This document shows, piece after piece, positions 18,311-27,025 of a stretch of 64,000 nucleotides of DNA. Position numbers and translations under genes: made by a program. The DNA lies in assembly GCA_003164785.1 (NCBI GenBank), contig PLUE01000016.1, forward strand, positions 1-64,000. The letters run 5' to 3'. A model generated the notes under the pieces. It was not told where the DNA came from, did not search any database, and saw only the letters and a program-made list of their open reading frames with translations. Each line of letters starts with the position of its first letter. Positions within the stretch are counted from its first letter, which is position 1. This DNA is from Gammaproteobacteria bacterium (GTDB lineage Bacteria; Pseudomonadota; Gammaproteobacteria; Steroidobacterales; Steroidobacteraceae).

Positions 18311-19848
18311 CGGTAGAGCCAGGTTTCGGTGACCGACTTGTCGCCCCGCATGACGCGCAGGCGCAACTCGATCAGTCCCGCGTCGTCGGGATCGACCTCG
18401 AAACTGGCGCGCAGCCCATGGATGGCGTCGTTCGACATCAACGCGGCATTGGAAATCTTGCCGGCGGCGGCGCCGAGGTCGAGATGCAAGCCGTCGATTT
18501 TCTCACCGGCCCCGACGAAATCCAGAATGAACACACGGCGTTTGCCGTCGAGGCTCGCGCCGGACCGCGTTGCCACCACCTTCCCCATGCCCTTGGGTAA
18601 ACCAGGCTCGGCAAGCCACGTGATGCGATAGTCGAAATGCGCCGGATGGCCCGCGGTGAAGCCCTTCGTGGGACGCCAAAAGGCCACGATGTTGTCGTTG
18701 CTCTCGCGTCCCGACGGGATCTCGACCAGTTCCACCCCGCCCGGGCCCCAGTCCCCCCTCGGTTCGACCCAGGCGCTGGGCCGTCGCTCGTATTGATTTT
18801 CGAAGTCCTGGAAATCGCTTTGTTGGCGCGAGCGCTGTACCAGGCCGAAGCCCTTCGGGGCCTCGGTGGTGAAGGTCGATACCTGCAGCGTGATCGGGTT
18901 GGCCAATTGCCGGAAGATCTGTTCGCCGGACGTCGACGTGACCATCAGGCCGTCCGAGTCGTGCACCTCGGGGCGATAATCGTCGAGTCGGCCGCGATTG
19001 GTCTCGTCGAACAGGAACATGGACGTGAGCGGCGCGATGCCGACGACCCGCATGTCCTTGCGCGGGAACACGGTCATCTGGGTATCCATCACGGTTTCGA
19101 TGCCGGGCTTGACGGTGAACTTGTAGGCGCCGGTGGCCGAGTCGCTCTCGAGCAATGCGTAGATCACAACGGTGTCCGCTTTGGGGGACGCGCGCTCGAC
19201 CCAAAAATGGGTGAACACCGGAAATTCCTCGCCCGAAGGCTCGGCGGTGTCAATGGCGAGTCCTCGCGCCGACAACCCGTACAGCAGATGTTGCGCGACA
19301 GCGCGGAAGTAGCTCGCGCCCTGGAACACCAGGAATTCATCCCAGACCTTCTTGGAGTTGATCTGGCTGCGAATGCGAAAGCCCGACAGCGGCAGGGAGA
19401 CCTTGGCGCCGAGTTGCGGCAGATCGGGGCTTATCTGGAACATGGCCGGCGTGGCGACCAGGTCGCGCGCCATGCCGTCTTCGACCGTCGACACCGTGAC
19501 GGCCACCGATTGGGCATTCGCAGGATCTCGGACCCGCAGCAGCTCAAGGCGGAACGGTACGTCCTGGGCGCGCCAGATGCCGGCGTCGGGATTGAAATGG
19601 ATGCTGCGGTATTGCTCGGGGCTGAGTTTGTCCAGACCGGCGGGGAGCTTGCTGCGCTGCGGGGCATAGGGCTTCTCCGCTCGTTTCTGGGCGTCCGCCA
19701 GCAGCGTGTCGAAGGAAAACGCGTAGGGCGGCTTGCCGTTCGTCGCCGGCGGCGGCGGGGCGGGGCTGTGCTTGCCATGGGGGCTGACGGCTGACGAGGC
19801 GGTCATGGCCACCGTCGCGAGCGCGAGCACCCAGATTGAATTCGTCAT
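18295..19848 (-). CDS. opgG: Glucan biosynthesis protein G
   Basis: Periplasmic protein needed for branching of osmoregulated periplasmic glucans. The N-terminus MTNSIWVLALATVAMTASSA is a Sec-type signal peptide, unlike the Tat signal of OpgD. The body has KLSPEQYRSIHFNP, APLTSMFLFDE and EVHDSDGLMVTSTSGE, as in the OpgG/OpgD family. The ATG at 19848 (517 residues) is preferred over a TTG four codons upstream. It is the first gene of the minus-strand operon. The promoter should lie in the 140 bases shared with the divergent ctlX gene. Confidence 0.93.
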   Translation of the reverse strand: MTNSIWVLALATVAMTASSAVSPHGKHSPAPPPPATNGKPPYAFSFDTLLADAQKRAEKPYAPQRSKLPAGLDKLSPEQYRSIHFNPDAGIWRAQDVPFRLELLRVRDPANAQSVAVTVSTVEDGMARDLVATPAMFQISPDLPQLGAKVSLPLSGFRIRSQINSKKVWDEFLVFQGASYFRAVAQHLLYGLSARGLAIDTAEPSGEEFPVFTHFWVERASPKADTVVIYALLESDSATGAYKFTVKPGIETVMDTQMTVFPRKDMRVVGIAPLTSMFLFDETNRGRLDDYRPEVHDSDGLMVTSTSGEQIFRQLANPITLQVSTFTTEAPKGFGLVQRSRQQSDFQDFENQYERRPSAWVEPRGDWGPGGVELVEIPSGRESNDNIVAFWRPTKGFTAGHPAHFDYRITWLAEPGLPKGMGKVVATRSGASLDGKRRVFILDFVGAGEKIDGLHLDLGAAAGKISNAALMSNDAIHGLRASFEVDPDDAGLIELRLRVMRGDKSVTETWLYRWTTT

Positions 19849-19977
19849 TGAAACCGGCAAGGCAGATACCCCAAATTAGCCCGTAGGCACAGTGCGCATG
19901 AATTGCCCGACCGGCCCAACGTCGCTGCCGCGTTACCTTGATGAACTTGGGCTGCCCTGTCAACGGGGATTCCGCGC

Positions 19978-19983
19978 TATAGT
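19978..19983 (+). promoter_or_regulatory. -10-like hexamer TATAGT before the amidinohydrolase gene
   Basis: TATAGT lies 8 bases before the ATG at 19992, and no Shine-Dalgarno sequence is visible. If used, transcription would start one or two bases before the start codon. No convincing -35 box was found. Confidence 0.4.
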
Positions 19984-19991
19984 TTCGGCGC

Positions 19992-20951
19992 ATGAGCGTC
20001 GTGACAGTCCCACCCGAACCACAAAGCGCCGGCGCCGTGCTCATGGTCCGGCCGGCGCATTTTGCCTTCAATCCGCAAACGGCGCCGAGCAATGCGTTTC
20101 AGTCGGCTCCCGTCGAGGTATCCAGCAATGGCGATTCCGACGCGCAAAGAGCGGCGCTGGGTGAGTTCGACGCCCTCGCGACGCGGCTTGGGCAGGCCGG
20201 CGTCGAGGTGATCGTGGGGATGGATACCCCCTCGCCGGTCAAGCCGGACGCGATCTTTCCCAATAACTGGGTGAGCTTTCATCGCGACGGCGCGGTGGTC
20301 CTATACCCGATGCTGGCGTCCAACCGTCGGTTGGAGCGTCGCGATGACTTGTTGCAGCAGGTGGCGCACGGGGGTTATCGCGTCGAGCGGACCGTGGACC
20401 TCAGCCATCGCGAGAGCGACGGTCAGTTTCTGGAAGGCACCGGCAGCCTGGTGTTGGATCGGCCCGCGCGGGTGGCCTATGCCAGCCTCTCGCCGCGCAC
20501 CGATCTCGATGTCCTCGGCGAATTCGCCCAGCTGCTCGACTACGATCTGGTGACCTTCGAAGCGGTCGATGCCACGACGAAGCCCATCTATCACACCAAT
20601 GTACTGATGGCGATCGGCGCGCGGTTCGCCGTGATCTGCGGCGAGTCGATCGCGTCGCTGGTGCATCGCGCGGCGGTCCTGGAGAAGCTGCGCGCCACGG
20701 GGCACGAGGTCATCGAGATATCGCTGGGCCAGATGAGCCTATTCGCCGGCAATTTGTTGGAATTGGCGCCCCCGGCCGGCAAGGTCATCGCGCTGTCGCG
20801 CGGTGCTTGGGGGAGTTTCGCCCCGGCGCAGCGCCGGCTTCTGGAGCGTCATGGCAGCATCCTGGCCGCCGACATCCCGACGATCGAGCGCTTGGGCGGC
20901 GGTGGCGTGCGTTGCATGTTGGCCGAGATCCACTTGCCGAAACGCACCTGA
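19992..20951 (+). CDS. ctlX: Amidinohydrolase, CtlX-like (citrulline/arginine deiminase-related)
   Basis: A 319-residue protein of the guanidine-modifying superfamily (arginine deiminase/amidinotransferase fold). Visible core motifs are MVRPAHFAFNP near the start, FPNNWVSFHRDG, the Glu region EGTGSLVLD, PIYHTNVLMAIG carrying the catalytic His, and GGGGVRCMLAEIHLP with the catalytic Cys near the C-terminus. This arrangement is that of proteins named citrulline-utilisation hydrolase CtlX, thought to hydrolyse citrulline; other small guanidino or ureido compounds are possible. It stands alone, divergent from opgG and 22 bases before plsY. Confidence 0.8.
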   Translation: MSVVTVPPEPQSAGAVLMVRPAHFAFNPQTAPSNAFQSAPVEVSSNGDSDAQRAALGEFDALATRLGQAGVEVIVGMDTPSPVKPDAIFPNNWVSFHRDGAVVLYPMLASNRRLERRDDLLQQVAHGGYRVERTVDLSHRESDGQFLEGTGSLVLDRPARVAYASLSPRTDLDVLGEFAQLLDYDLVTFEAVDATTKPIYHTNVLMAIGARFAVICGESIASLVHRAAVLEKLRATGHEVIEISLGQMSLFAGNLLELAPPAGKVIALSRGAWGSFAPAQRRLLERHGSILAADIPTIERLGGGGVRCMLAEIHLPKRT

Positions 20952-20961
20952 TCACTAATGT

Positions 20962-20967
20962 CATAAT
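20962..20967 (+). promoter_or_regulatory. -10-like hexamer CATAAT before plsY
   Basis: CATAAT (five of six matches to TATAAT) ends exactly 6 bases before the plsY ATG, and no ribosome site is visible. This spacing would place transcription start on the A of the start codon. Confidence 0.4.
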
Positions 20968-20973
20968 CGGTCC

Positions 20974-21618
20974 ATGCTCGAACTCGGACTCAAGATCTTG
21001 ATCGCCTATTTTCTAGGCACATTGCTGGGAAGCCTCATTCTCGGACGCCTGTGGGGTGTGGACATCCGCAGCTTGGGTAGCGGAAACGCCGGGGCGACCA
21101 ACGCCATGCGCACTCAGGGCAAGGGGTTCGGTCTCCTGGTGTTGTTGGTCGACGTGGCGAAAGGGGTGGCGGCGGTTTTATGGGTGCCGGTGCTGCTGTT
21201 GCCCGGTGTGGGTACGGATGCCGACGTTTCGCGTCAATGGCTTGAACTGGCGTGCGGTTTCGCCGTCATCCTGGGGCATGTCTACCCGGTGTGGTTCGGA
21301 TTTCGTGGCGGCAAAGGCGTGGCGACCGTCGTGGGGGTGGTCGGCGCGTTGGAGCCGAGGCTGCTGGTGCCGCTGTTCGCAAGCTGGATACTGGTCGTGC
21401 TGCTGACCGGCTACGTGGGGCTCGCCAGCATGCTCGCGGGCGCCACCCTGGTGGTCGCCGTCCATGTGCTCGAACCCGACAATACGCCCCTGCTGACCTT
21501 CTGTGTGGCCGTCACGGCCTTCGTGATCTATACCCACCGCGGCAATATCGCGCGCATGGTCGCTGGCACGGAGAATCGAGCACGACGGTTATGGTTGTTT
21601 CGATCCCGCGCGGTCTAG
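20974..21618 (+). CDS. plsY: Glycerol-3-phosphate acyltransferase PlsY
   Basis: Inner-membrane enzyme that transfers the acyl group of acyl-phosphate to glycerol 3-phosphate, the first step of phospholipid synthesis with PlsX. The 214-residue protein has about five membrane helices and the three family motifs: SLGSGNAGATN near residues 30-40, GHVYPVWFGFRGGKGVAT near 92-110, and the C-terminal THRGNIARM. The sequence is slightly longer than usual owing to a loop around GVGTDADVSRQ. Its 3' end overlaps birA by 28 bases. Confidence 0.96.
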   Translation: MLELGLKILIAYFLGTLLGSLILGRLWGVDIRSLGSGNAGATNAMRTQGKGFGLLVLLVDVAKGVAAVLWVPVLLLPGVGTDADVSRQWLELACGFAVILGHVYPVWFGFRGGKGVATVVGVVGALEPRLLVPLFASWILVVLLTGYVGLASMLAGATLVVAVHVLEPDNTPLLTFCVAVTAFVIYTHRGNIARMVAGTENRARRLWLFRSRAV

Positions 21619-22658
21619 GCTCGGGCGCAGACGCGTTGAACGCGAGCCCGACGGTCGCGGCCGATCCGCACCATCCTGCCTTGCTGGTGCTGCTCGCGGA
21701 CGGCGAGCTTCATTCGGGGCAGTGGTTGGCGGAAAAACTTGGGCTGAGCCGGGCCGCGGTCTGGAAAGGCATCGAACGACTGCGCGTTCTGGGCATCGAC
21801 GTCGAGGCGTTGCCGCGCCGGGGTTATCGCCTGTCGGCGCCGGTCGAACTGCTCGCGGGTGCCGCCATCCGGGCCGCGCTCCGGTCGCCGCAGAGCGCCC
21901 ATCTGCGCAGCCTCGAACTGCTGTTCGAGGTGGACTCGACCAACACGCGCCTGCTCGGGGCTCCCGCACCTCCCGACGGCTGCGCCGATGTGCTCATCAG
22001 TGAGGTGCAGCATGCGGGCCGGGGCCGTCGTGGGCGGCCGTGGATCGCGCCGTTCGGCGGTAGCATCGCGCTGTCGATGGGCTGGACTTTCGCGGATGCG
22101 TCGAGGGCCAGCCCTGCATTGAGCTTGTGCGTGGGCGTGGCCGTCGCGCGGGCGCTGGCGCGCGCCGGGGCTCGCGGGATCGGCTTGAAATGGCCCAACG
22201 ACATCTGGTTCGATGACCGCAAGGTCGGCGGGGTTTTGCTGGAATTGCGCGCCGAGGCGAGCGGTCCCGCGCATGTGGTCATCGGAATCGGATTGAACCT
22301 GTCGCTGTCCGCGGCGGTTCGCGCCCAGATCGAGGCGACCGGCGTCCGGGTTGCCTCGGTGGCCGATGCCTGCGGCGCGACGCCGTCGCGTAATTTCGTC
22401 GCCGGCGCGATCATCGATGAGCTTTTGAGTATGCTGTCGGCCTTCGAGCAACACGGGTTTGCGGCGTTTCGGGACGCGTGGGAGGCGTTGGACGCTCTGC
22501 GCGACCGGCGCGCGCAAGTGCTCGTGGGCAAGGATGCCGTGTCCGGTACGGCGCGCGGCGTGGATCACCATGGCGCTCTGCGGCTCGAACGCGCAGGCCG
22601 GGTGCAGGAATTCGTTTCCGGGGAAGTGAGTTTACGCTTGGGTGGGGATGACATTTGA
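21591..22658 (+). CDS. birA: Biotin--[acetyl-CoA-carboxylase] ligase / biotin operon repressor
   Basis: Activates biotin to biotinyl-AMP and attaches it to the carboxyl carrier protein. The 355-residue protein has an N-terminal winged helix (SGQWLAEKLGLSRAAVWKGI, a clear helix-turn-helix), so it probably also regulates transcription. The catalytic domain has the adenylate-binding HAGRGRRGRPW loop (GRGRxG motif) and LKWPNDIWFDDRKVGGVLLE. The C-terminal SH3-like domain ends in FVSGEVSLRL. The ATG at 21591 lies inside plsY and adds about 20 residues before the winged helix; a later start is possible. The stop overlaps the next gene as TTGA. Confidence 0.95.
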   Translation: MVVSIPRGLGSGADALNASPTVAADPHHPALLVLLADGELHSGQWLAEKLGLSRAAVWKGIERLRVLGIDVEALPRRGYRLSAPVELLAGAAIRAALRSPQSAHLRSLELLFEVDSTNTRLLGAPAPPDGCADVLISEVQHAGRGRRGRPWIAPFGGSIALSMGWTFADASRASPALSLCVGVAVARALARAGARGIGLKWPNDIWFDDRKVGGVLLELRAEASGPAHVVIGIGLNLSLSAAVRAQIEATGVRVASVADACGATPSRNFVAGAIIDELLSMLSAFEQHGFAAFRDAWEALDALRDRRAQVLVGKDAVSGTARGVDHHGALRLERAGRVQEFVSGEVSLRLGGDDI

Positions 22659-23368
22659 CGGTCCTAAAAAGCATTGTGCTGACCCTCGCATTGGCGAATA
22701 TCGGCTATTTCCTCTGGCTTCGCGGCGTCGCGCGATCGGAGGCGGTGCCCGCGCAGGCATCCGGTACCCCGCTCAAGCTGGCCTCCGAAGTGCCGGCGGT
22801 GCGCGCCGTGCCGCACGACACACCGACCGATGTCCCGGGTGGCGATGCCGCATCCACCGCTGCGCCCGACGCGCGCTGCGTCAGCGTGGGACCGTTTCGG
22901 GACGTTTCAGAAGCCGCTCATGCTGCGAGCACGTTGCGCGCCGCCGGCCATGATCCGCGGCAACGCGTGGTCGATGGCGAGGTGTGGGCCGGGGTGTGGG
23001 TGTATTTGCCGCTCCCCCCGGCCGCCAGCCGTGCCGTGACCGATCAAATGCTTGCAAAACTCAAGGCCAATGGCATCGAGGATGCCTTGGAGATGCCGGG
23101 CCCCGCGGAGGGATCCGTGATCTCGCTCGGCCTGTTCAGTGAGCAGAAGCGCGCACAGGGTCGGGTGGCGCAGGTGCACACTCTCGGCATGAAACCGGAG
23201 ATGACGGACCGCAAGCGCAACGGCAATCTGTATTGGATCGACGTCGATATGATGCCGACCGACAGCCCGCTCGATCCCGCCAATCTGCAGGGCGAAGCCG
23301 GACGCATCCAGCGCATCGAGGTCAACCCCTGCCCCGTACCGCCCGTGGTTCCGGCGGCGCAACCATGA
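22655..23368 (+). CDS. SPOR-domain-like protein with N-terminal membrane anchor
   Basis: A 237-residue protein beginning with a hydrophobic segment (SIVLTLALANIGYFLWL) that acts as an anchor or uncleaved signal, then a Pro/Ala-rich linker. Two segments resemble SPOR repeats that bind denuded peptidoglycan: CVSVGPFRDVSEAAHAASTL and ISLGLFSEQKRAQGRVAQVH. The TTG start overlaps the birA stop as TTGA, so translation is coupled. Genes of this sort often follow birA or coaX in gammaproteobacteria. The SPOR call rests on pattern only. Confidence 0.75.
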   Translation: MTVLKSIVLTLALANIGYFLWLRGVARSEAVPAQASGTPLKLASEVPAVRAVPHDTPTDVPGGDAASTAAPDARCVSVGPFRDVSEAAHAASTLRAAGHDPRQRVVDGEVWAGVWVYLPLPPAASRAVTDQMLAKLKANGIEDALEMPGPAEGSVISLGLFSEQKRAQGRVAQVHTLGMKPEMTDRKRNGNLYWIDVDMMPTDSPLDPANLQGEAGRIQRIEVNPCPVPPVVPAAQP

Positions 23369-23751
23369 GCACGGTCGCCATACCGGGCCGCCGCGACACG
23401 GCGTTGAAAGTTGTCGGCGTCGGCGGCGCGATCCTGGGCTACGGATGCCTCGCGGCGTTCCTCTACGTCATCGGCGTGCAGATCTACCGGTGGTTTCGCG
23501 AGGGGGAATGGATCCACTTCGGCGTGAACGAAGGGTTGCGCGTGGGGCTCAGCCGCTGCTGCCTGAAGGATCCTGATTCGGGCTGGGTCGCGGCACTCGT
23601 CCACTGGCTCGACACCCCGGTCGATTGGCTGGGATTGCACCAGGTCCTCGAGGTGCTTCCGGCGTCGCTCGCTCTGTTCGCCCTCAGTATTTTGGGCAAC
23701 AGTGTTTTCATCTACTGCCGCGACCGCATCGGCGAACACAAAGGCTCCTAA
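23365..23751 (+). CDS. Small inner-membrane protein of unknown function
   Basis: A 128-residue protein with two clear membrane helices, VVGVGGAILGYGCLAAFLYV near residues 17-38 and LPASLALFALSILGNSVFIY near the C-terminus. A polar loop between them contains a CC pair. The ATG overlaps the stop of the SPOR-like gene as ATGA, so it is the last gene of the plsY-birA transcription unit. The family is not recognised. Confidence 0.7.
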   Translation: MSTVAIPGRRDTALKVVGVGGAILGYGCLAAFLYVIGVQIYRWFREGEWIHFGVNEGLRVGLSRCCLKDPDSGWVAALVHWLDTPVDWLGLHQVLEVLPASLALFALSILGNSVFIYCRDRIGEHKGS

Positions 23752-23824
23752 CGGGAGATTTCGCCGTTGTGCGGTGCCGGCGCACTAACCGCCGCGCCAT
23801 GATGGTGGTGCGCGCCAAGGCACC

Positions 23825-25153
23825 CTAGGCGGGTTTGCGCGGATCGCCGCCCCTGGCCGCGGGCGGTGGTTCGCCTTCCCATCGATAGGCGACGGTGCCC
23901 TTGGGTGCCCGGTACCAGCCGGGATCGCGATAGTCGTCGTGGGCGAGATCGGCGCGGATCTTCATGACCGTGAACATGCCGCCCATGTCGATGCTGCCAT
24001 ACGGCCCCTCGCCGCCCGTCATGGGCAGGGTGTTCTCCGGCAGCGGCATGGCCATGGACATGTCCGCCATCGCGCCGCCGTCGCCGGCCATGTTCATGTA
24101 GTTCGGCACCAGCGCCGCGATCTGGTTGGCCAGATCGCGCTCTTCGACGCCGATGGTGGTCGGTACGCCGTGTCCCATGGCGTTCATCGTGTGATGGCTC
24201 TTGTGGCAATGGAATGCCCAGTCGCCGGGGGCGGAGGCCGTGAATTCCAGGGCTCGCATCTGGCCGACCCCGATGTCCACCGTGACCTCGGGCCAGCGCG
24301 CCGCGGGCGCAATCCAGCCGCCGTCGGTGCCGGCCACCACGACTTCGTGACCGTGCAGGTGGACCGGATGATTGGTCATGGTGAGATTGCCGAAGCGAAT
24401 TCGCACCCGCTCGCCGAGTCGCGCGACCATGGGATCGATGCCGGGATAGGCGCGGCTGTTGAAGGTCCAGAGATTGAAATCCAACATGGTGCTGACGTTG
24501 GGCGTATAGGCGCCGGGGCTGATGTCGTAGGCGCTCATCAAGAACACGTAGTCCCGATCCACCGCCATGGCGCGGGGATCGCGTGGATGGGTCACCCAGA
24601 AGCCCATCATGCCCATGGCCATCTGCGTGGTTTCATCGGCATGCGGGTGGTACATGAACGTGCCGGCGCGCTGCGCCATGAACTCGTAGACATAGGTCTC
24701 GCCGGGCTTGATCGCGGGCTGACTGAGGCCGGCCACGCCGTCCATGCCGCTCGGCAACCGCTGTCCGTGCCAATGGATGCTGGTGTGCTCCGGCAGCCGA
24801 TTGGTGACGAACATGCGCACCCGGTCGCCTTCGACGACCTCGATGGTGGGGCCTGGCGATTGTCCGTTGTAACCCCAGAGATGTGCCTTCATGCCGGGGG
24901 CGATCTCGCGCTGCACCGGTTCCGCGACCAGGTGAAACTCCTTGATGCCGTTGCGCATGCGCCACGGCAGGGTCCAGCCGTTCAAGGTGGCGACCGGCCG
25001 GTACGGCCGGCCGTCCGGCGGCTGCAGCGGCGCACGCATGTGGGCGCTCTCGGCCGAGACGATCTCCGGCAGCGCTGCGAGACTGGCCTTGTGCACCGCG
25101 GCGGCTGCGACCGCAAGGCCGGCGCCATTGAAAAAACTTCGTCGGGTGACCAT
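23825..25153 (-). CDS. Multicopper oxidase, exported by Tat
   Basis: Periplasmic copper oxidase of 442 residues, probably acting in copper tolerance by oxidising Cu(I). The N-terminus MVTRRSFFNGAGLAVAAAA is a twin-arginine signal. All four copper motifs are present in order: HWHG (about residue 127), YHPHAD, HPVHLHGH, and HCHKSHH followed by a Met (type 1 site). The C-terminal part is Met-rich. ATG at 25153 has AGGAA about six bases upstream; a longer open frame continues into the next gene but is not coding. It follows the TolC-like gene by 16 bases and probably forms an operon with it. Shorter than classical CopA (about 600 residues). Confidence 0.92.
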   Translation of the reverse strand: MVTRRSFFNGAGLAVAAAAVHKASLAALPEIVSAESAHMRAPLQPPDGRPYRPVATLNGWTLPWRMRNGIKEFHLVAEPVQREIAPGMKAHLWGYNGQSPGPTIEVVEGDRVRMFVTNRLPEHTSIHWHGQRLPSGMDGVAGLSQPAIKPGETYVYEFMAQRAGTFMYHPHADETTQMAMGMMGFWVTHPRDPRAMAVDRDYVFLMSAYDISPGAYTPNVSTMLDFNLWTFNSRAYPGIDPMVARLGERVRIRFGNLTMTNHPVHLHGHEVVVAGTDGGWIAPAARWPEVTVDIGVGQMRALEFTASAPGDWAFHCHKSHHTMNAMGHGVPTTIGVEERDLANQIAALVPNYMNMAGDGGAMADMSMAMPLPENTLPMTGGEGPYGSIDMGGMFTVMKIRADLAHDDYRDPGWYRAPKGTVAYRWEGEPPPAARGGDPRKPA

Positions 25154-25169
25154 GAATGTTCCTGCGAGG

Positions 25170-26546
25170 CTAGTGCGGCGGGCCGGCGATGAGCGCCGCA
25201 TCGAGATGCGATTTGGCGATCCAAAAGTCGCGGACACTGCGGATGTAATCATCGACACTGGTGATCTTGGCGCGCGCGTCGGCCAACAGATCGAAGACGC
25301 TGATCTGTGAGGCGTTGTAACGCAGCAAGTCCTGTTTCGCGACGAGTTGCTGCAGCGGCACCATCTCGTCCCGCTCGCGCACCGCCATTTCGTAGGTGAG
25401 CCGAAAGTCCGCGGCGGCTTGATACACCTGTGCGCGCGCATCGATGGCCGCCTGCGCGTAGCGCTGCACCGCCTCGGCGTAGAACGCCTCCGCCTTGTGT
25501 ACGCGCGCGCCACCGGTGTCGAAGAGCGGTACCTCGAGGCTGACCTCGTAGCCTTTTTGATAGGGGTCCTCGCGCGTGCCCTCGCGCACCCGCGTGGGGC
25601 CCGCGTCGAGCACGTTGACGAAGCGGGTGGCCTTGGTGAGATTCAGGCGGCGCGCGAGTTCGTCCAGCTCGGCGCGCATGAGCTGCAAATCGATGCGGCC
25701 CTGCATGGCGGTCTGCACCAGATCGGGCCGGTCCACGATGTTTTGCGGCAGCTCGGGGAGGTGCTCGGCGAGCTGCACCGGGGTGCGGGGGTCCTCGATG
25801 CCGAGCAGCCGGCCCAGGTTCGACTGGGCGGTGACGTCGGCCAGCTCGGCGCGAGCCAGGTCCTGCATGCCCCGCCAATAGAAGCTCTGCTGGCGCGCCT
25901 GGTCCACCCGATTCCAGTTGCCCGCGCTCAACATGCGATGCGAGAGTTCGGTGCTGGTCTGGGCCGCATCCTTGACCTGCCAGGCATAATGCAGCGAATC
26001 GCGCGCCGCGAGCGCTATGTAGTAGGCGGTGCGCGTCCGCTCCGCGACCTGCGCCACCTGGATGATGACCGCGCTCTGCACCTGGGCGAAGCGACGCTTC
26101 GCGGTGGCGTGCACGTAGGGTGCGGTGGCCAGGGACAGCACATTGAGCGTGAGCGTCTCCTCGATGTCGTACAGGCCGTTCGCGCTCGAATGCCGCAGCG
26201 TGAAGCGCGGGTTGGGCAGCCGGCCGGATTGCACCAGATCCGCTTCGGAGATGCCCAGTTCCTGAAACGATGCCTGCAGTTCGTGGTTGTTCAACAGGGC
26301 GATCTGCACGGCGTCGTCGGCTTCCAGCGGATGAGCCAGCAGCGCGGCGACCTCGGCATCGTTTTTGGCGAGTTCCTCGGCCGATCGCGGCCACCGAGTC
26401 TCCCTGCCCAGCCTCGCCCGGGTGGCATCCGCGACCGCATCGAACCCACCGTCCTTCGAAAAGGTGGCGCATCCGACGAGACCCGCGACGCCGCAGACGA
26501 GCGCGAGGACCCGCAGGCTGCGCGAAGGGGCGCTGGTTGCTCTCAT
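25170..26546 (-). CDS. TolC-family outer-membrane efflux lipoprotein
   Basis: A 458-residue outer-membrane channel-type protein. The signal peptide ends in a lipobox (GLVGC-A near residue 26). Long amphipathic coiled-coil segments with two OEP-like repeats follow (for example ELQASFQELGISEADLVQSG and YYIALAARDSLHYAWQVKDA). The start MRATSAPSRSLRV at 26546 is preferred to an upstream in-frame start at 26582. It is coupled to a multicopper oxidase and divergent from copC, suggesting metal efflux or export. No RND pump or membrane-fusion gene lies in the window, so its partner is unknown. Confidence 0.88.
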   Translation of the reverse strand: MRATSAPSRSLRVLALVCGVAGLVGCATFSKDGGFDAVADATRARLGRETRWPRSAEELAKNDAEVAALLAHPLEADDAVQIALLNNHELQASFQELGISEADLVQSGRLPNPRFTLRHSSANGLYDIEETLTLNVLSLATAPYVHATAKRRFAQVQSAVIIQVAQVAERTRTAYYIALAARDSLHYAWQVKDAAQTSTELSHRMLSAGNWNRVDQARQQSFYWRGMQDLARAELADVTAQSNLGRLLGIEDPRTPVQLAEHLPELPQNIVDRPDLVQTAMQGRIDLQLMRAELDELARRLNLTKATRFVNVLDAGPTRVREGTREDPYQKGYEVSLEVPLFDTGGARVHKAEAFYAEAVQRYAQAAIDARAQVYQAAADFRLTYEMAVRERDEMVPLQQLVAKQDLLRYNASQISVFDLLADARAKITSVDDYIRSVRDFWIAKSHLDAALIAGPPH

Positions 26547-26646
26547 CGGGCGGTCGGTCTCATGGCGTGCAGAATAATACACGCCGCTCGCGGGTTCTTT
26601 GGGCTAGGCTTGAAGTTCAGACCGGCTTGACAAGGGAATCGATACA

Positions 26647-26994
26647 ATGGGAAAAACGCTGTCCTTCGCAACAATCGGTGCGCTTCTCTTGGTCGGCCCG
26701 GTATTCGGGCATGCCAAGCTTCTGAGCACCACGCCCGCCGCTGAGGCGCAACTTGGGCTGGCGCCCACCTCCTTGACGCTGACATTCAACGAAAATGTGA
26801 GGTTGGCGGTCTTGAAGCTGTCCACCGGCGGGCACGAAATCCCGCTGACCATCGACCACGGATCGGCCGCCGCCCCGAGCGTGACGATCGCCCTGCCGCC
26901 GTTGACCGCCGGAAAGTACGAGGTGCAGTGGAGTGCGCTCACCCCGAGCGACGGGCATGTCGTCAAGGGTGGCTACTCGTTCACCGTGCGCTAG
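26647..26994 (+). CDS. copC: Copper resistance protein CopC
   Basis: Small periplasmic copper-binding protein (115 residues). The signal peptide ends before HAKLLSTTPA, so the mature protein starts with His, the usual first Cu(II) ligand. The C-terminal TPSDGHVVKGGYSF supplies the conserved Asp and His. The Met-rich Cu(I) site of plasmid CopC proteins is not seen, which suggests the Cu(II)-only form. AAGGGA precedes the ATG. copD follows, as usual. Confidence 0.93.
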   Translation: MGKTLSFATIGALLLVGPVFGHAKLLSTTPAAEAQLGLAPTSLTLTFNENVRLAVLKLSTGGHEIPLTIDHGSAAAPSVTIALPPLTAGKYEVQWSALTPSDGHVVKGGYSFTVR

Positions 26995-27025
26995 CGTCCG
27001 TACGCGTCGCGACGCCAGCGCGGTG

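Noticed and set aside
16673..18316. 547-codon frame opposite opgH
   Set aside because: Antisense shadow rich in Arg, His and Gln with no recognisable domain.
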